DNA of 64,000 nucleotides from Qipengyuania sphaerica (lineage in GTDB: Bacteria; Pseudomonadota; Alphaproteobacteria; Sphingomonadales; Sphingomonadaceae). The stretch spans positions 310,001 to 374,000 of the forward strand of contig NZ_JAIGNR010000001.1 in assembly GCF_019711595.1 (NCBI RefSeq). The letters run 5' to 3'. Position numbers and translations under genes: made by a program. The notes under the pieces were generated by a model. The model ran no database searches and was not told where the DNA came from. It was given only the letters and a program-made list of their open reading frames with translations. Position 1 is the first letter of the stretch. Every line of letters begins with the position of its first letter. Below, one piece after another: positions 34,229 through 43,491 of the stretch.

Positions 34229-36436
34229 ATGGACAAGAGAGGCAGCCGCCGCAGGAAGAGCACGCGTGCCGCACGCGCAAGGCGGGCCGAAGCGGAAGGC
34301 AAGCGCGATTATTCCGGCGTGAAACTGTGGGGCAAGCGTATTGCCTTGTGGGGCGGGGGCGCAGTTGTCCTCGGCCTGATCTTCCTCGGGATCGCAGTGG
34401 CCTTCGCGGCGCGCTCGCTTCCGAGCTATTACCAGCTCAAGGCAACCCAGAACGCGCAGACGATTGTGGTGCGCGCCCGCGACGGATCCGAACTGGTCGA
34501 GCTGGGCCCGAGCTATGGCAAGTGGCTTACCTCCGACGAGATCCCGCAGGTGATGAAAGATGCGATGGTCGCGGTCGAGGACAAGCGTTTCTATTCGCAT
34601 TTCGGCACCGACCCCGTGCGACTTACCGGGGCGGTGATCGAAGGGATTACCGGTGAGCGCTCGCAGATCGGCGGTACGTCCACGATCACTCAGCAGCTTG
34701 CCCGCAACATCTTCCTCAACAACAATCGCTCGCTCGACCGCAAGCTGCGCGAGGCGGTGCTGGCGATGGCGCTGGAATGGAAATTCTCCAAGGACCAGAT
34801 CCTCGAGCTTTACCTCAACAAGGTCTATTTCGGGGGAGGTGCCTACGGCATCGATAGCGCGAGCCGGAAGTTCTTCAGCCACCCGGGCACCCAGCTCAGC
34901 ACGGCGGAGGCTGCGATCATCGCGGGCCTCGTAAAGGCGCCGAGCCGCTATTCGCCCACCGCCGACGTCGATGCCGCTGTCGGGCGTGCCGGCGTGGTCC
35001 TTCAGCTCATGCGCGAGCAGGGCAAGATCAGCGCGAGCGAGGCCAATGTCGACGTCTCGGCAGTTAAGCTGAAGCAGGAGACCGGCACGAACTCGGTCCG
35101 CTATTTCACCGATTGGGCGCTCCCACAGCTCGACTTGCTCCTGCCGGAAACCTTCGAACCGATCGAGGTCTGGACCACGCTCGACCCGGGCATGCAGAAG
35201 GCTGCAACGGCGGCCGTGGCGGGCAACGCGCCCGACGGGGCGCAGGGGGCGCTCGTCAGCCTCGACCGCGACGGTGCGATCCTCGCCCTGGTCGGCGGTA
35301 CCGATTACGTCGAGACCAATTACAACCGCGCCACCAATGCGCTGCGCCAGCCTGGTTCGAGCTGGAAGCTGTTCGTTTTTCTCGCCGCGCTGGAAGCCGG
35401 GTACACTCCCAACGACCGTGTAGTGGATACCCCGGTCAGCATCGGCGGATGGAGCCCGAGAAATTCGAATGGCCGCAATATCGGCGAAACGAACCTGCGC
35501 ACTGCTTTCGCCTATTCGATCAACACGGTCGCCGCACAGCTCGGAAACGAAGTCGGCTTCGGCCAGGTCGCCTCGATGGCGCGTCGCTTCGGCATTACCA
35601 CGCCGATCAACAGCTATCCGGCGATGGTCCTCGGATCGAACGAGGTCCGTCTGCTCGACATGACGCGCGCCTTTGCCGCGGTCTCGGCTGGCGGCTCCTC
35701 GGTCGAACCTTACGGTATCGTCAAGGTGACAACCTCCGACGGCGAGCTGCTGTACCAGCACAAGCGCGCCCGCAGCACGCAGCTTGTGCCCGATCATGTC
35801 GCGCGCGGCATTACCGACCTGCTGCAGGCGGCCGTCCAGACCGGCACGGGCCGGGCGGCGCAGATCGGTCGCCCCGTGGCGGGCAAGACCGGCACGACCA
35901 GTTCCAACAAGGATGGCTACTTCGTCGGTTTTTCGAGTGGGATCACCACCGGCGTATGGATGGGCCGCGACGACAACAAGCGTGTCGGCGGGCTTCAGGG
36001 CGGACGCGCTCCCGCCCAGGCCTTTGCTGCCTACATGCGCTACGCGGTCAAGGATCGTCCGGTCGAGGAATTCGACACCGAGCTTCAGCTGCCCGAATGG
36101 CAGATCGACGAGGAGGATGACTTCTTCTTCGGCGATCCGGACGATTATTATTACATCGACGAGCAGGGCAACCTGATCGAGCCGGGCCGCAACGAAGGGC
36201 CGGGAGGAGCGATCCCGTTCCCCGAGGACAGCTCGGGTGAGGGCGAAGTCGACCTGACGCGCCCGCGCCAACAACAACAACAGCCACGCGTCCAGCGTGT
36301 CCCGGCGCCCCGCCAGCCTTCGACAGGTCGCGGGGCCGATGGCGCTCCGCAGGCGATCGACGACGATTTCCTCGACGGCGTGATCGGACGCGACAGGCCG
36401 AGGCCCAGCCCTACGCCGACCCAATCCCCTAATTGA
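34229..36436 (+). CDS. Class A penicillin-binding protein (bifunctional transglycosylase/transpeptidase)
   Basis: A 735-residue inner-membrane enzyme that polymerises and crosslinks peptidoglycan. A short basic cytoplasmic head precedes one membrane segment (residues about 39-60). The transglycosylase domain has AVEDKRFYSHFG, GGTSTITQQLARN and KVYFGGGAYGID. The transpeptidase has the SxxK in QPGSSWK, SxN in YSINT and KTGTT. The C-terminal tail is acidic, Pro/Gln-rich and probably unstructured. A GAGGAAG leader precedes the ATG. It is PBP1A-like; the exact class cannot be assigned. Confidence 0.95.
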   Translation: MDKRGSRRRKSTRAARARRAEAEGKRDYSGVKLWGKRIALWGGGAVVLGLIFLGIAVAFAARSLPSYYQLKATQNAQTIVVRARDGSELVELGPSYGKWLTSDEIPQVMKDAMVAVEDKRFYSHFGTDPVRLTGAVIEGITGERSQIGGTSTITQQLARNIFLNNNRSLDRKLREAVLAMALEWKFSKDQILELYLNKVYFGGGAYGIDSASRKFFSHPGTQLSTAEAAIIAGLVKAPSRYSPTADVDAAVGRAGVVLQLMREQGKISASEANVDVSAVKLKQETGTNSVRYFTDWALPQLDLLLPETFEPIEVWTTLDPGMQKAATAAVAGNAPDGAQGALVSLDRDGAILALVGGTDYVETNYNRATNALRQPGSSWKLFVFLAALEAGYTPNDRVVDTPVSIGGWSPRNSNGRNIGETNLRTAFAYSINTVAAQLGNEVGFGQVASMARRFGITTPINSYPAMVLGSNEVRLLDMTRAFAAVSAGGSSVEPYGIVKVTTSDGELLYQHKRARSTQLVPDHVARGITDLLQAAVQTGTGRAAQIGRPVAGKTGTTSSNKDGYFVGFSSGITTGVWMGRDDNKRVGGLQGGRAPAQAFAAYMRYAVKDRPVEEFDTELQLPEWQIDEEDDFFFGDPDDYYYIDEQGNLIEPGRNEGPGGAIPFPEDSSGEGEVDLTRPRQQQQQPRVQRVPAPRQPSTGRGADGAPQAIDDDFLDGVIGRDRPRPSPTPTQSPN

Positions 36437-36448
36437 TCGAGGCAATAG

Positions 36449-36484
36449 AAAAAGCCCTCCCGGCGCGAACCGGGAGGGCTTTTT
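36449..36484. terminator. Bidirectional terminator between the PBP and degP genes
   Basis: A perfect 15-bp stem AAAAAGCCCTCCCGG (36449-36463) / CCGGGAGGGCTTTTT (36470-36484) with a 6-nt loop. A run of A on one side and T on the other makes it work in both directions for these convergent genes. Confidence 0.95.
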
Positions 36485-36505
36485 GTTGCCCTCAGTGGCT
36501 CTGCC

Positions 36506-38041
36506 TTAGCGCAGGCGCACCGCGATATATTGCGGCGAGCCACCACGGCGCTGAACCCGCAGGAGGACCGCATCGCGGTCGTCTGCCTGGGCTCCGCGGA
36601 CGGTCTTTTCCAGATCGGCGACTTCGACCACCGGGCGGTAGTTCGCCGTCAGAATAATGTCGCCGCGGCGAAGACCCTTGCGGGCAGCATCCGAATTCTG
36701 GTCGACCGCGCCGATTACGAGGCCGCGCGTGTTGGCATCCGCACCAAGCTGGCGAGCGATCGTCGCCGTCAGGGGCAGAACCTGCAGGCCGAGGCTTTCT
36801 TCGATCACCTCGTTCTCGCTCGGTGCCATGTCGTCTTCCGGCTCGGCATCGGGATCGAACATCTGGCTCTGCCGCAGTTCTTCCTCGCTCGGACGCTTGC
36901 CCACGGTGACGTTGAGACTGCGGCGCTGGCCGTCGCGGATCACTTCGAGCGGGATGGTCGTGCCCGGAGCAATATTGGCAACGAGATAGGACAGCGTCTG
37001 GTCGGGGGTAACATCGCGGCCATTGACCTTGAGCACGATGTCGCCGGGCTCGATACCCGCACGCGCGGCGGCCTCGCCGGGCTGGACCATTTGCACGATC
37101 TCGCCGCGATTGCGTGGAAGGCCGAGCGAAGAGGCCACGTCCTCGGTCACCGGCTGGATCTGAATGCCGAGATAGCCGCGCTCGATTTCGACGCCGCGAA
37201 CGAGCTTGTCGACGATCGGCGCCGCGGTTTCAGCCGGGATGGCAAAGCCGATGCCCACGCTGCCGCCGGTGGGCGAGATGATGGCATTGTTGATGCCGAT
37301 CACATTGCCCTGCATGTCGAACAGCGGGCCGCCCGAATTGCCGCGGTTGATGCTGGCATCGGTCTGGAGATAGCGGTCGTAGGCGCCGCCACCGCCGGTA
37401 GAGCGGAGCACGCTCGAGATGATGCCGCTTGTCACCGTGCCACCGAGGCCGAAGGGGTTGCCGATGGCAATGACCCAGTCGCCCACGCGCGCATCGCCCG
37501 AATTGCCGAAGCGCACAAAGGGGAAATCTTCGCGGCGGTTGACCTTGAGGACGGCGAGGTCGGATTGCGGATCGGTGCCGACCAGCTCGGCTTCGTATTC
37601 GGTGCCATCGGGCAGCGTGACCGAGATTTCCTCGACCGAACCGCGTCCGTTGGGGCTGACCACATGGTTGTTGGTGACGACGTAACCATCGGCCGAAATC
37701 AGGAAGCCCGAGCCCAATGACTGGCCTTCGCGATATTGCGGTTCGGCATCGTCCTGCCGGCCGCGACGCTGGTTGAACAGGCCTTCGAAGGGCGTGCCTG
37801 CAAAGGGATTGCCGCCGTTGGACTGCACCTCGATGCGCTGGCGGGTCGAGATATTGACCACTGCCGGCTGCAATTGCTCGGTAAGGTCGGCAAAGCTTTC
37901 GGGAGCACCGGCACGCGGGACCACCCGTGCCATCTGCGAATCGTCGTTTTGCGCGACCTGCGCTCCTGCCGGGAATCCGGCGAGGGAGAGAGCGGCACCA
38001 CCAGCAAGCAGGGTGGCGGTTACGGAATAGGCATATCGCAC
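36506..38041 (-). CDS. degP: Do-family periplasmic serine endoprotease
   Basis: A protein of about 511 residues with a signal peptide (VRYAYSVTATLLAGGAALSLAGFPAGAQ). The trypsin-like domain has His in TNNHVVSP, Asp in SDLAVLKV and Ser in INRGNSGGPLF. Two PDZ domains follow (RGYLGIQIQPV... and the C-terminal GLQVLPLTATIARQL...). It degrades or chaperones misfolded envelope proteins. The GTG at 38041 gives a normal signal peptide and sits ten bases after AAAGGA; the frame to 38116 is unlikely. It is the gene nearest hflC, although 158 nt separate them. Confidence 0.95.
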   Translation of the reverse strand: MRYAYSVTATLLAGGAALSLAGFPAGAQVAQNDDSQMARVVPRAGAPESFADLTEQLQPAVVNISTRQRIEVQSNGGNPFAGTPFEGLFNQRRGRQDDAEPQYREGQSLGSGFLISADGYVVTNNHVVSPNGRGSVEEISVTLPDGTEYEAELVGTDPQSDLAVLKVNRREDFPFVRFGNSGDARVGDWVIAIGNPFGLGGTVTSGIISSVLRSTGGGGAYDRYLQTDASINRGNSGGPLFDMQGNVIGINNAIISPTGGSVGIGFAIPAETAAPIVDKLVRGVEIERGYLGIQIQPVTEDVASSLGLPRNRGEIVQMVQPGEAAARAGIEPGDIVLKVNGRDVTPDQTLSYLVANIAPGTTIPLEVIRDGQRRSLNVTVGKRPSEEELRQSQMFDPDAEPEDDMAPSENEVIEESLGLQVLPLTATIARQLGADANTRGLVIGAVDQNSDAARKGLRRGDIILTANYRPVVEVADLEKTVRGAQADDRDAVLLRVQRRGGSPQYIAVRLR

Positions 38042-38199
38042 TGGCTTCACGTCCTTTTCTTCAATCCTCTTTTGTCGCGTATGGCGCGGGCACCTTTGAT
38101 TATGCAGCCACGCCATTGCGGTTCCGCAGGGCAGACTGCTGGCGCGCGGTTAATGCGCGTTGAACGGTGTGCCGCAGCGCTGCAGCGTTCGACGAACGA

Positions 38200-39033
38200 T
38201 CAACGCCGTCCGCGGAACTGCTGCAGGTATTCATTATCGGGAGAGAGAATGATGCTGCTGGCAGCATCTCCGTTATCTGAAGCGAAGGTCGCATCATAAC
38301 TCTGCATCGCGCGATAGAAGTCGTAGAAGTTGGCATCCTTGCCGAATGCGTCGGCATAGATGCGCGCTGCCTCCGCGTCCGCCTCTGCGCGAATGATCCG
38401 CGCATCGCGGCTGCCTTGTGCACGGATTGTCCGCGCCTCGCGCTGACGGTCCGATTCCATCCGCTGGAAGGCGGATTGCAGCGGTGCTTCGGGCAGGTCG
38501 GTGCGGGTGATCTGCACGTCGACAACTTCCGCGCCATACTGGCGGGCCTGGCGGTCGAGGTTGCGGCGCACGTTGTCGAGCGCGGACCCGCGTTCGGCGG
38601 TCAGCATCGCCTGGAAGGTACGGCGACCAAGCTCCTGGCGCAGGACCGAGTTCAGGATCGGCTCCATCGCTGTGCGGACCCCGTCGGTCGTCCCGGCACG
38701 TTCGACCATGCGCACAGGGTCGGTAATGCGGAAACGGGCAAAGGCATCGACGAGCAGGCGTTGCTGGTCGTTCGAAAGCACTTCTTCATTGGTCATTTCG
38801 AGGTCGAGCAGGCGGCGCTCTATCCGCACGACGCGATCGACGAAGGGCGTTCGCAGGTAGAAACCCGGGCCCTTGGTCCCGTCGGGCGTATTGACCGTGC
38901 CGACCGGCTCACCGGTTCGCACGATGACGACCTGTTCCTCTTCAGGCACGACATAGGCGCTGAGCATCAGCCCCACGATGAGCAGGCCGACGGCGATCAG
39001 CGTCAGGCGGTGATCTTCCCAAACACGTTGCAT
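38200..39033 (-). CDS. hflC: Protease modulator HflC
   Basis: A 277-residue SPFH/prohibitin-family protein anchored by one N-terminal helix (LTLIAVGLLIVGLMLSAYVV). The SPFH domain covers about residues 30-190, then a charged coiled-coil (QREARTIRAQGSRDARIIRAEADAEAARIY). With HflK it forms a periplasmic cage around FtsH and modulates membrane-protein degradation. It follows hflK immediately (1 nt between), so both are one operon. Confidence 0.97.
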   Translation of the reverse strand: MQRVWEDHRLTLIAVGLLIVGLMLSAYVVPEEEQVVIVRTGEPVGTVNTPDGTKGPGFYLRTPFVDRVVRIERRLLDLEMTNEEVLSNDQQRLLVDAFARFRITDPVRMVERAGTTDGVRTAMEPILNSVLRQELGRRTFQAMLTAERGSALDNVRRNLDRQARQYGAEVVDVQITRTDLPEAPLQSAFQRMESDRQREARTIRAQGSRDARIIRAEADAEAARIYADAFGKDANFYDFYRAMQSYDATFASDNGDAASSIILSPDNEYLQQFRGRR

Positions 39034-39034
39034 C

Positions 39035-40138
39035 TTATTGTCCTCCCGGCGCGGTCGCAGTGGTGGCGGGTGCTTGCTGCTGCGCGCGGCGGCGAATTTC
39101 GGGGAGCGGGAGGTAGGGTGTCACGCCCTGCGCTTCCACGATGGTCTTGTCGGTCTTCGAAAGCACGCGCTCCATGGTCTCGTAATAGAGACGCTGGCGG
39201 GTCACCTCGGGGGCGAGGCGGTACTGTTCATAGACCTTGTCGAAGGCTTCGGCTTCACCCTGTGCCTGGGCGAGAACCTGCTGGGCATAGCCCTGCGCCT
39301 GGTTGCGCGCGGCATCGGCATTCTGCTCGGCGACCTGCACGTCGCGGAATGCGTCGACGACCTGGCTGGGCGGGTCGGCCTTCTCGACTTCGACACCCAG
39401 CACGCGGATGCCCGCCTGGTAGAGGTCGAGCTTGTCCTGCATGCGCGTCTTCACATCCTGCTCGATGGCGGCACGGCCCTGACCCGAGAAAGTCTGGTCG
39501 AGCTGCTTCTCGGCGACCGAAGCGCGCATTGCGGCCTCGGCCACTTCTTGCACCGTCTCTTCCGGATCGACGACCCGGAACTTGTAGGATTCGAGGTCCT
39601 TGATGTTCCAGCGCACGATATAGCTGAGATCGACGAGGTTCTGGTCGCCCGTGAGGATCAGCTTGGCGGTATTGTCATTGCCGGGAATGCGGATGGGGCG
39701 AACCCCTTCGACGTTTTCGACATCGACCGTCTCGATCGGGAAGGGAAGCGAGAACTGCAGCCCCGAATCCATCGTGCGGCTGTAATCGCCCAATGTCTTG
39801 ACCACCGCCTTTTCCTGCGGGCCGATCAGATGCACGCTGGTGGCAAGCAGGCCGAGGCCGATGATGCCGACCACCACGACCGGGAACCAGCTCTTGCCGC
39901 CGGGGCGCTGCGGGACGCGGAAGCCGGGGCCGCCCGGCCCGCCGCCCTTGCGGCGCGGACCTTCGGGGCCCCGGTTCTTGAAGATGTCTTCGATATTCGG
40001 GCCGCGACCGCCGCCCGAACCTGGCGGAAGCCAGGGATTGCGCGGGCCTTTGCCGCCCTTGTCGCCCTTCGGCGTATCGCTGCTATCGGAACCGGAGGAA
40101 TCGTCGCTCCCGCCGCCCCAGGGATTCTTGCCAGCCAT
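39035..40138 (-). CDS. hflK: FtsH protease activity modulator HflK
   Basis: A 367-residue partner of HflC. The N-terminus is Gly/Pro-rich (KNPWGGGSDDSSG, PGGPGFRVPQRPGG). One membrane helix (SWFPVVVVGIIGLGLLATSV) is followed by the SPFH domain, with a coiled-coil at AEQNADAARNQAQGYAQQVL and a Gln/Ala/Pro-rich end. The ATG at 40138 (MAGKNPWGG) is preferred over longer frames. It is divergent from mrp across a 117-nt gap. Confidence 0.95.
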   Translation of the reverse strand: MAGKNPWGGGSDDSSGSDSSDTPKGDKGGKGPRNPWLPPGSGGGRGPNIEDIFKNRGPEGPRRKGGGPGGPGFRVPQRPGGKSWFPVVVVGIIGLGLLATSVHLIGPQEKAVVKTLGDYSRTMDSGLQFSLPFPIETVDVENVEGVRPIRIPGNDNTAKLILTGDQNLVDLSYIVRWNIKDLESYKFRVVDPEETVQEVAEAAMRASVAEKQLDQTFSGQGRAAIEQDVKTRMQDKLDLYQAGIRVLGVEVEKADPPSQVVDAFRDVQVAEQNADAARNQAQGYAQQVLAQAQGEAEAFDKVYEQYRLAPEVTRQRLYYETMERVLSKTDKTIVEAQGVTPYLPLPEIRRRAQQQAPATTATAPGGQ

Positions 40139-40167
40139 CGCGAGGCCGATCCTCCGTCCAAACCCGT

Positions 40168-40193
40168 CTATAAGTCTCATAAGTGTCTTATAG
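40168..40193. promoter_or_regulatory. Inverted repeat in the hflK/mrp promoter region
   Basis: CTATAAG (40168-40174) and CTTATAG (40187-40193) are a 7-bp inverted repeat with a 12-nt AT-rich spacer, lying between the divergent hflK and mrp genes. It may be a promoter element or a regulator site. Evidence is positional only. Confidence 0.35.
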
Positions 40194-40255
40194 GTAGGCT
40201 TCTCCGGAAAAACAGGGGTTGCGATGCGCTTTTCGATGATACAGCAGCTTCGCCC

Positions 40256-41221
40256 ATGAGCCGCGCCGATTTCTCCGCCGATCTCCCGCCCGAACTGATC
40301 CCTCTCGTAACCGGTTCGGTTTTGAACGAGGGCCGCGCCACCGTGGTCGTCGATGCAGCGCGCATCGAGGAGGCGAAACGAGCGGGTGTCGAGGATGCGA
40401 TAAAGCGCGCGATTTCGGCCCGTTCCGATGTAGAAGAAGTGCGCGTCGTCATGACGGCGGAGCGGAAGGGGCCGCTGATCATCGCGGTCGGATCGGGCAA
40501 GGGCGGCGTAGGAAAGTCCACCCTGACCGCCAACCTCGCAATCGCGCTGGCGAAGGGCGGGGTGAAGGTCGGGCTGGTCGATGCCGATATCTACGGGCCG
40601 TCGCAGCCGGTGATATTCGGCACGCAAGGGGTAAAGACGCAGGGGCTGGACAACAAGCCGGCGCCGATCGAGAGCAAATACGGCGTGCCGCATCTCTCGA
40701 TGGGGCATCTTGTCGCGCCGGGAAAAGCGCTGGCGTGGCGTGGGCCAATGGCATCCGGAGCCATTTCACAATTGATTGAAGCGCACTGGAGCAAGGACAT
40801 CGAGGTGCTGCTGGTCGACCTGCCTCCGGGAACGGGCGATGTGCAGCTGACAATGATCCAGAAATTCAAACCCGCGGGGGCGGTGCTGGTGTCGACGCCG
40901 CAGGATCTTGCGCTGATCGATGCGGCGCGCGCCGGGCAATTGTTCGATACCGCCGGGGTGCCGGTGATCGGTCTTGTCGAGAATATGTCGGGCTATGCCT
41001 GTCCCTCCTGCGGCGAGGTGTCCGATCCTTTCGGCGCGGGCGGAGTGGAAGCGGCAGCTGGAAGGCTGGAGCTGCCGTTCCTCGGACGCATTCCGCTCGA
41101 CATGGCGATCCGGCAGGGGAGCGATGCGGGTGAACCGCCGGCTGCGGGCGAAGGACCGATGGCTGCTCCTTTCAATGCGATCGCCGAAAGGCTGCAGGCG
41201 TGGATATCCGCGAAAAGCTGA
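40256..41221 (+). CDS. mrp: Mrp/NBP35-family Fe-S cluster carrier ATPase
   Basis: A 321-residue P-loop ATPase that delivers Fe-S clusters. Walker A GSGKGGVGKSTLT near residue 78, DADIYGPSQP, LPPGTGDVQLT, and the C-terminal CPSC that holds the cluster. The N-terminal 70 residues resemble a shortened DUF59 domain. The ATG at 40256 gives MSRADFSADLPPEL. Its last 22 nt overlap the start of the molybdopterin subunit gene, so the two are co-transcribed. Confidence 0.92.
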   Translation: MSRADFSADLPPELIPLVTGSVLNEGRATVVVDAARIEEAKRAGVEDAIKRAISARSDVEEVRVVMTAERKGPLIIAVGSGKGGVGKSTLTANLAIALAKGGVKVGLVDADIYGPSQPVIFGTQGVKTQGLDNKPAPIESKYGVPHLSMGHLVAPGKALAWRGPMASGAISQLIEAHWSKDIEVLLVDLPPGTGDVQLTMIQKFKPAGAVLVSTPQDLALIDAARAGQLFDTAGVPVIGLVENMSGYACPSCGEVSDPFGAGGVEAAAGRLELPFLGRIPLDMAIRQGSDAGEPPAAGEGPMAAPFNAIAERLQAWISAKS

Positions 41222-43491
41222 AGGACCTTCCCGTATCGCGTCGCAAGCTCCTGGTAGGCGCGGCGGCGGGCGGCGGCTTGCTGCTCGCCTGGCATGTATG
41301 GCCGCGCAATTATGCCAGCACGCTCGCCGCGCGCGAGGGTGAGGGATTGTTCGGCGGATGGCTGGTCATCGGCCGGAACGGGGTCGTCACCGTGGCGGTG
41401 CCTCAGCTTGAAATGGGGCAGGGCATCGGGACGGTGCTGGCACAGATCGCGGCGACCGAACTGGGTGCCGACTGGCGGCAGATCGCGATCGAGCCGGTCC
41501 CGCCGGGAGGCTTTTTCGCCAACCTGCCGCTGGCGGCGCAATGGTCTTCCATGTGGGAAGGCATGCTGGGTGCGGGCGAGAATGCCGACGACTGGTCGGT
41601 AGGCCGTTTCGCCGAACGCCACGATTTCAATGTCACCGCAGCAGGGACCAGCCTTGCGGCCTATGAACTCCCCTTGCGCGAAGCTGCGGCCAGCGCGCGC
41701 GACATGCTCACCCGCGTCGCGGCCGATCGCTGGGACCTGGAGCCCGAGCAATGCGTCGTGCAGGACGGCTTCGTCACTTACGGCCCGCAGCGCCTGTCCT
41801 TCGGCGAGCTGGTCGACGAGGCGGCCGAACTCGACCCGCCCGATCCGGCACCGCTCCGCCCTACACCGGCATTCGAGGAGCCGATACCAGGCGAAGGAAA
41901 TGCGCCGACTGCCTTCCCCCGTCTCGACCTGCCATCGAAGGTCGACGGCAGCCATCTTTTCGCAGGCGACATCCGCATGCCGGGAATGGTCTTTGCCTCG
42001 ATCCGCCACGGGCCGATCGGGCTGCCCGAATTGCTGCGTTTCAGCGAGGATGCCGTCGCCGGCACGCGCGGCGTGGTGGCCGTGGTCAAGTCGAAGCGCT
42101 GGATCGCGGCAGTCGCCGAAAGCTGGTGGATCGCTGACCGCGCATTGGCGAAGATGCGGCCCGAATTCACCGGGCCGGGAGCGCTCGAGCAGATCGTGCT
42201 CGACACCGAGATGGAGCGGGCTGTCGAGAACGGTCCCGATAGTGCCGAGCGCATAACCACCATAGGCGAGCCCGATGCGCTGCTGGCAGATGCGCGGATG
42301 GCGCGCCGTTACGATGTCGCACCTGCAGCGCATGCACCGCTCGAAACGGCCTCTGCCACCGCGCGGCTGGCCGATGGCAGGCTGGAACTGTGGATCGCCA
42401 GCCAGGCCCCCGCAGCAGCGCGCGATGCCGCCGCCAAGGCCATCGGGATATCGCCCTCGGACGTGGTGCTCTATCCGATGCCTGCGGGGGGAAGTTTCGA
42501 TGCGCGGCTCGAAAAGCAGCATGCGATCGAGGTCGCGCAGATCGCCGCCGAGGTGGGCAGGCCGGTCCAGCTGACATGGTCGCGCCCGCAGGATTTGCAG
42601 TCAGTCCCGTACCGCGCGCCGGTCTCCGGCGAAATCACCGCGACGCTGGGCGCGCAAGGGCAACCGATTGCCTGGCGGGCGCGGATCACGGGCCCTTCCT
42701 GGATGCGGGAGACGGGACACCGCCTGTTCGACAACTACACGACCGACGCGGCCCGCGAGGAAAGCCGGGACATGGCCGATCCCTTCGTGGTCGAAGGCTC
42801 CGTTCCGCCTTACGGCATCGCGAATGTCGCCATCGAACACGTGCCCGCCAGCGTCGATATCCCGACCGGTCGCATGCGGGGCGGCGCACATGCCTACACC
42901 GGCTTCTTCACCGAAAGCTTCGTCGACGAACTCGCGCGCAATGCCGGACGCGACCCGTTTCTCTATCGAATGGCCATGCTGTCCGGCTTCCCGCGAATGG
43001 CGGAGAGCCTGCGTCAGGCGACACGATTGGGAGACTGGGACGGCGGCCAGGAAGGCTCGGGCGAGGGGATCGCCATGATCCGCATGGGCGCGGACCCGGA
43101 AACCGCCGGCCATATCGCCTGTGTCGCGCATGTCAGGCGCGGCGAGGGCGGGGTGCGAGTGGCGCAATTGAGCGCGGTCGTGGACATCGGCCGGATCGTA
43201 AACCTCGACATCGCCCGCCAGCAGATCGAAGGCGGCCTCGTGTTCGGGATGGGCCTCGCACTGGGCGCGCCGCTTGCATTCCAGAAGGGCCACCCGGTCC
43301 CGCGTACATTGGGCGACATGGGACTGCCGGGCCTCGGCGACATGCCCGACATGCTGGTCGATTTCATCGCCAGCGATGCCGAGCCTTTCGATCCGGGCGA
43401 ACTGGGCGTGGCCGTTGCGCCCGCTGCCATCGCGAATGCGCTCTTCTCCTTGACTGGCAAGCGTTCCTATCGTTTGCCGCTGAACCCATGA
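41200..43491 (+). CDS. Molybdopterin-binding oxidoreductase large subunit (IorB/aldehyde-oxidase-like)
   Basis: A 763-residue protein with a Tat-type signal (SRRKLLVGAAAGGG), so it is exported folded. The N-terminal part has QLEMGQG, FFTESFVDELARN lies in the middle-late region, and the catalytic Glu is in FDPGELGVAVAPAAIANALF, where GE aligns with the GVGE motif of the family. This resembles isoquinoline 1-oxidoreductase beta subunits. The small [2Fe-2S] partner (IorA-type) is not adjacent; neighbours are mrp and hemH. The GTG start lies inside mrp, and its stop overlaps hemH (ATGA). Confidence 0.85.
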   Translation: MDIREKLKDLPVSRRKLLVGAAAGGGLLLAWHVWPRNYASTLAAREGEGLFGGWLVIGRNGVVTVAVPQLEMGQGIGTVLAQIAATELGADWRQIAIEPVPPGGFFANLPLAAQWSSMWEGMLGAGENADDWSVGRFAERHDFNVTAAGTSLAAYELPLREAAASARDMLTRVAADRWDLEPEQCVVQDGFVTYGPQRLSFGELVDEAAELDPPDPAPLRPTPAFEEPIPGEGNAPTAFPRLDLPSKVDGSHLFAGDIRMPGMVFASIRHGPIGLPELLRFSEDAVAGTRGVVAVVKSKRWIAAVAESWWIADRALAKMRPEFTGPGALEQIVLDTEMERAVENGPDSAERITTIGEPDALLADARMARRYDVAPAAHAPLETASATARLADGRLELWIASQAPAAARDAAAKAIGISPSDVVLYPMPAGGSFDARLEKQHAIEVAQIAAEVGRPVQLTWSRPQDLQSVPYRAPVSGEITATLGAQGQPIAWRARITGPSWMRETGHRLFDNYTTDAAREESRDMADPFVVEGSVPPYGIANVAIEHVPASVDIPTGRMRGGAHAYTGFFTESFVDELARNAGRDPFLYRMAMLSGFPRMAESLRQATRLGDWDGGQEGSGEGIAMIRMGADPETAGHIACVAHVRRGEGGVRVAQLSAVVDIGRIVNLDIARQQIEGGLVFGMGLALGAPLAFQKGHPVPRTLGDMGLPGLGDMPDMLVDFIASDAEPFDPGELGVAVAPAAIANALFSLTGKRSYRLPLNP

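Noticed and set aside
34160..36445. A 761-residue open frame antisense to the penicillin-binding protein
   Set aside because: The sense strand carries all PBP motifs; the antisense frame is an Arg-rich shadow with no domain.
39038..40255. A long plus-strand open frame running through hflK into mrp
   Set aside because: Only the mrp part (from 40256) is real; the rest is antisense to hflK and has no domain or leader.
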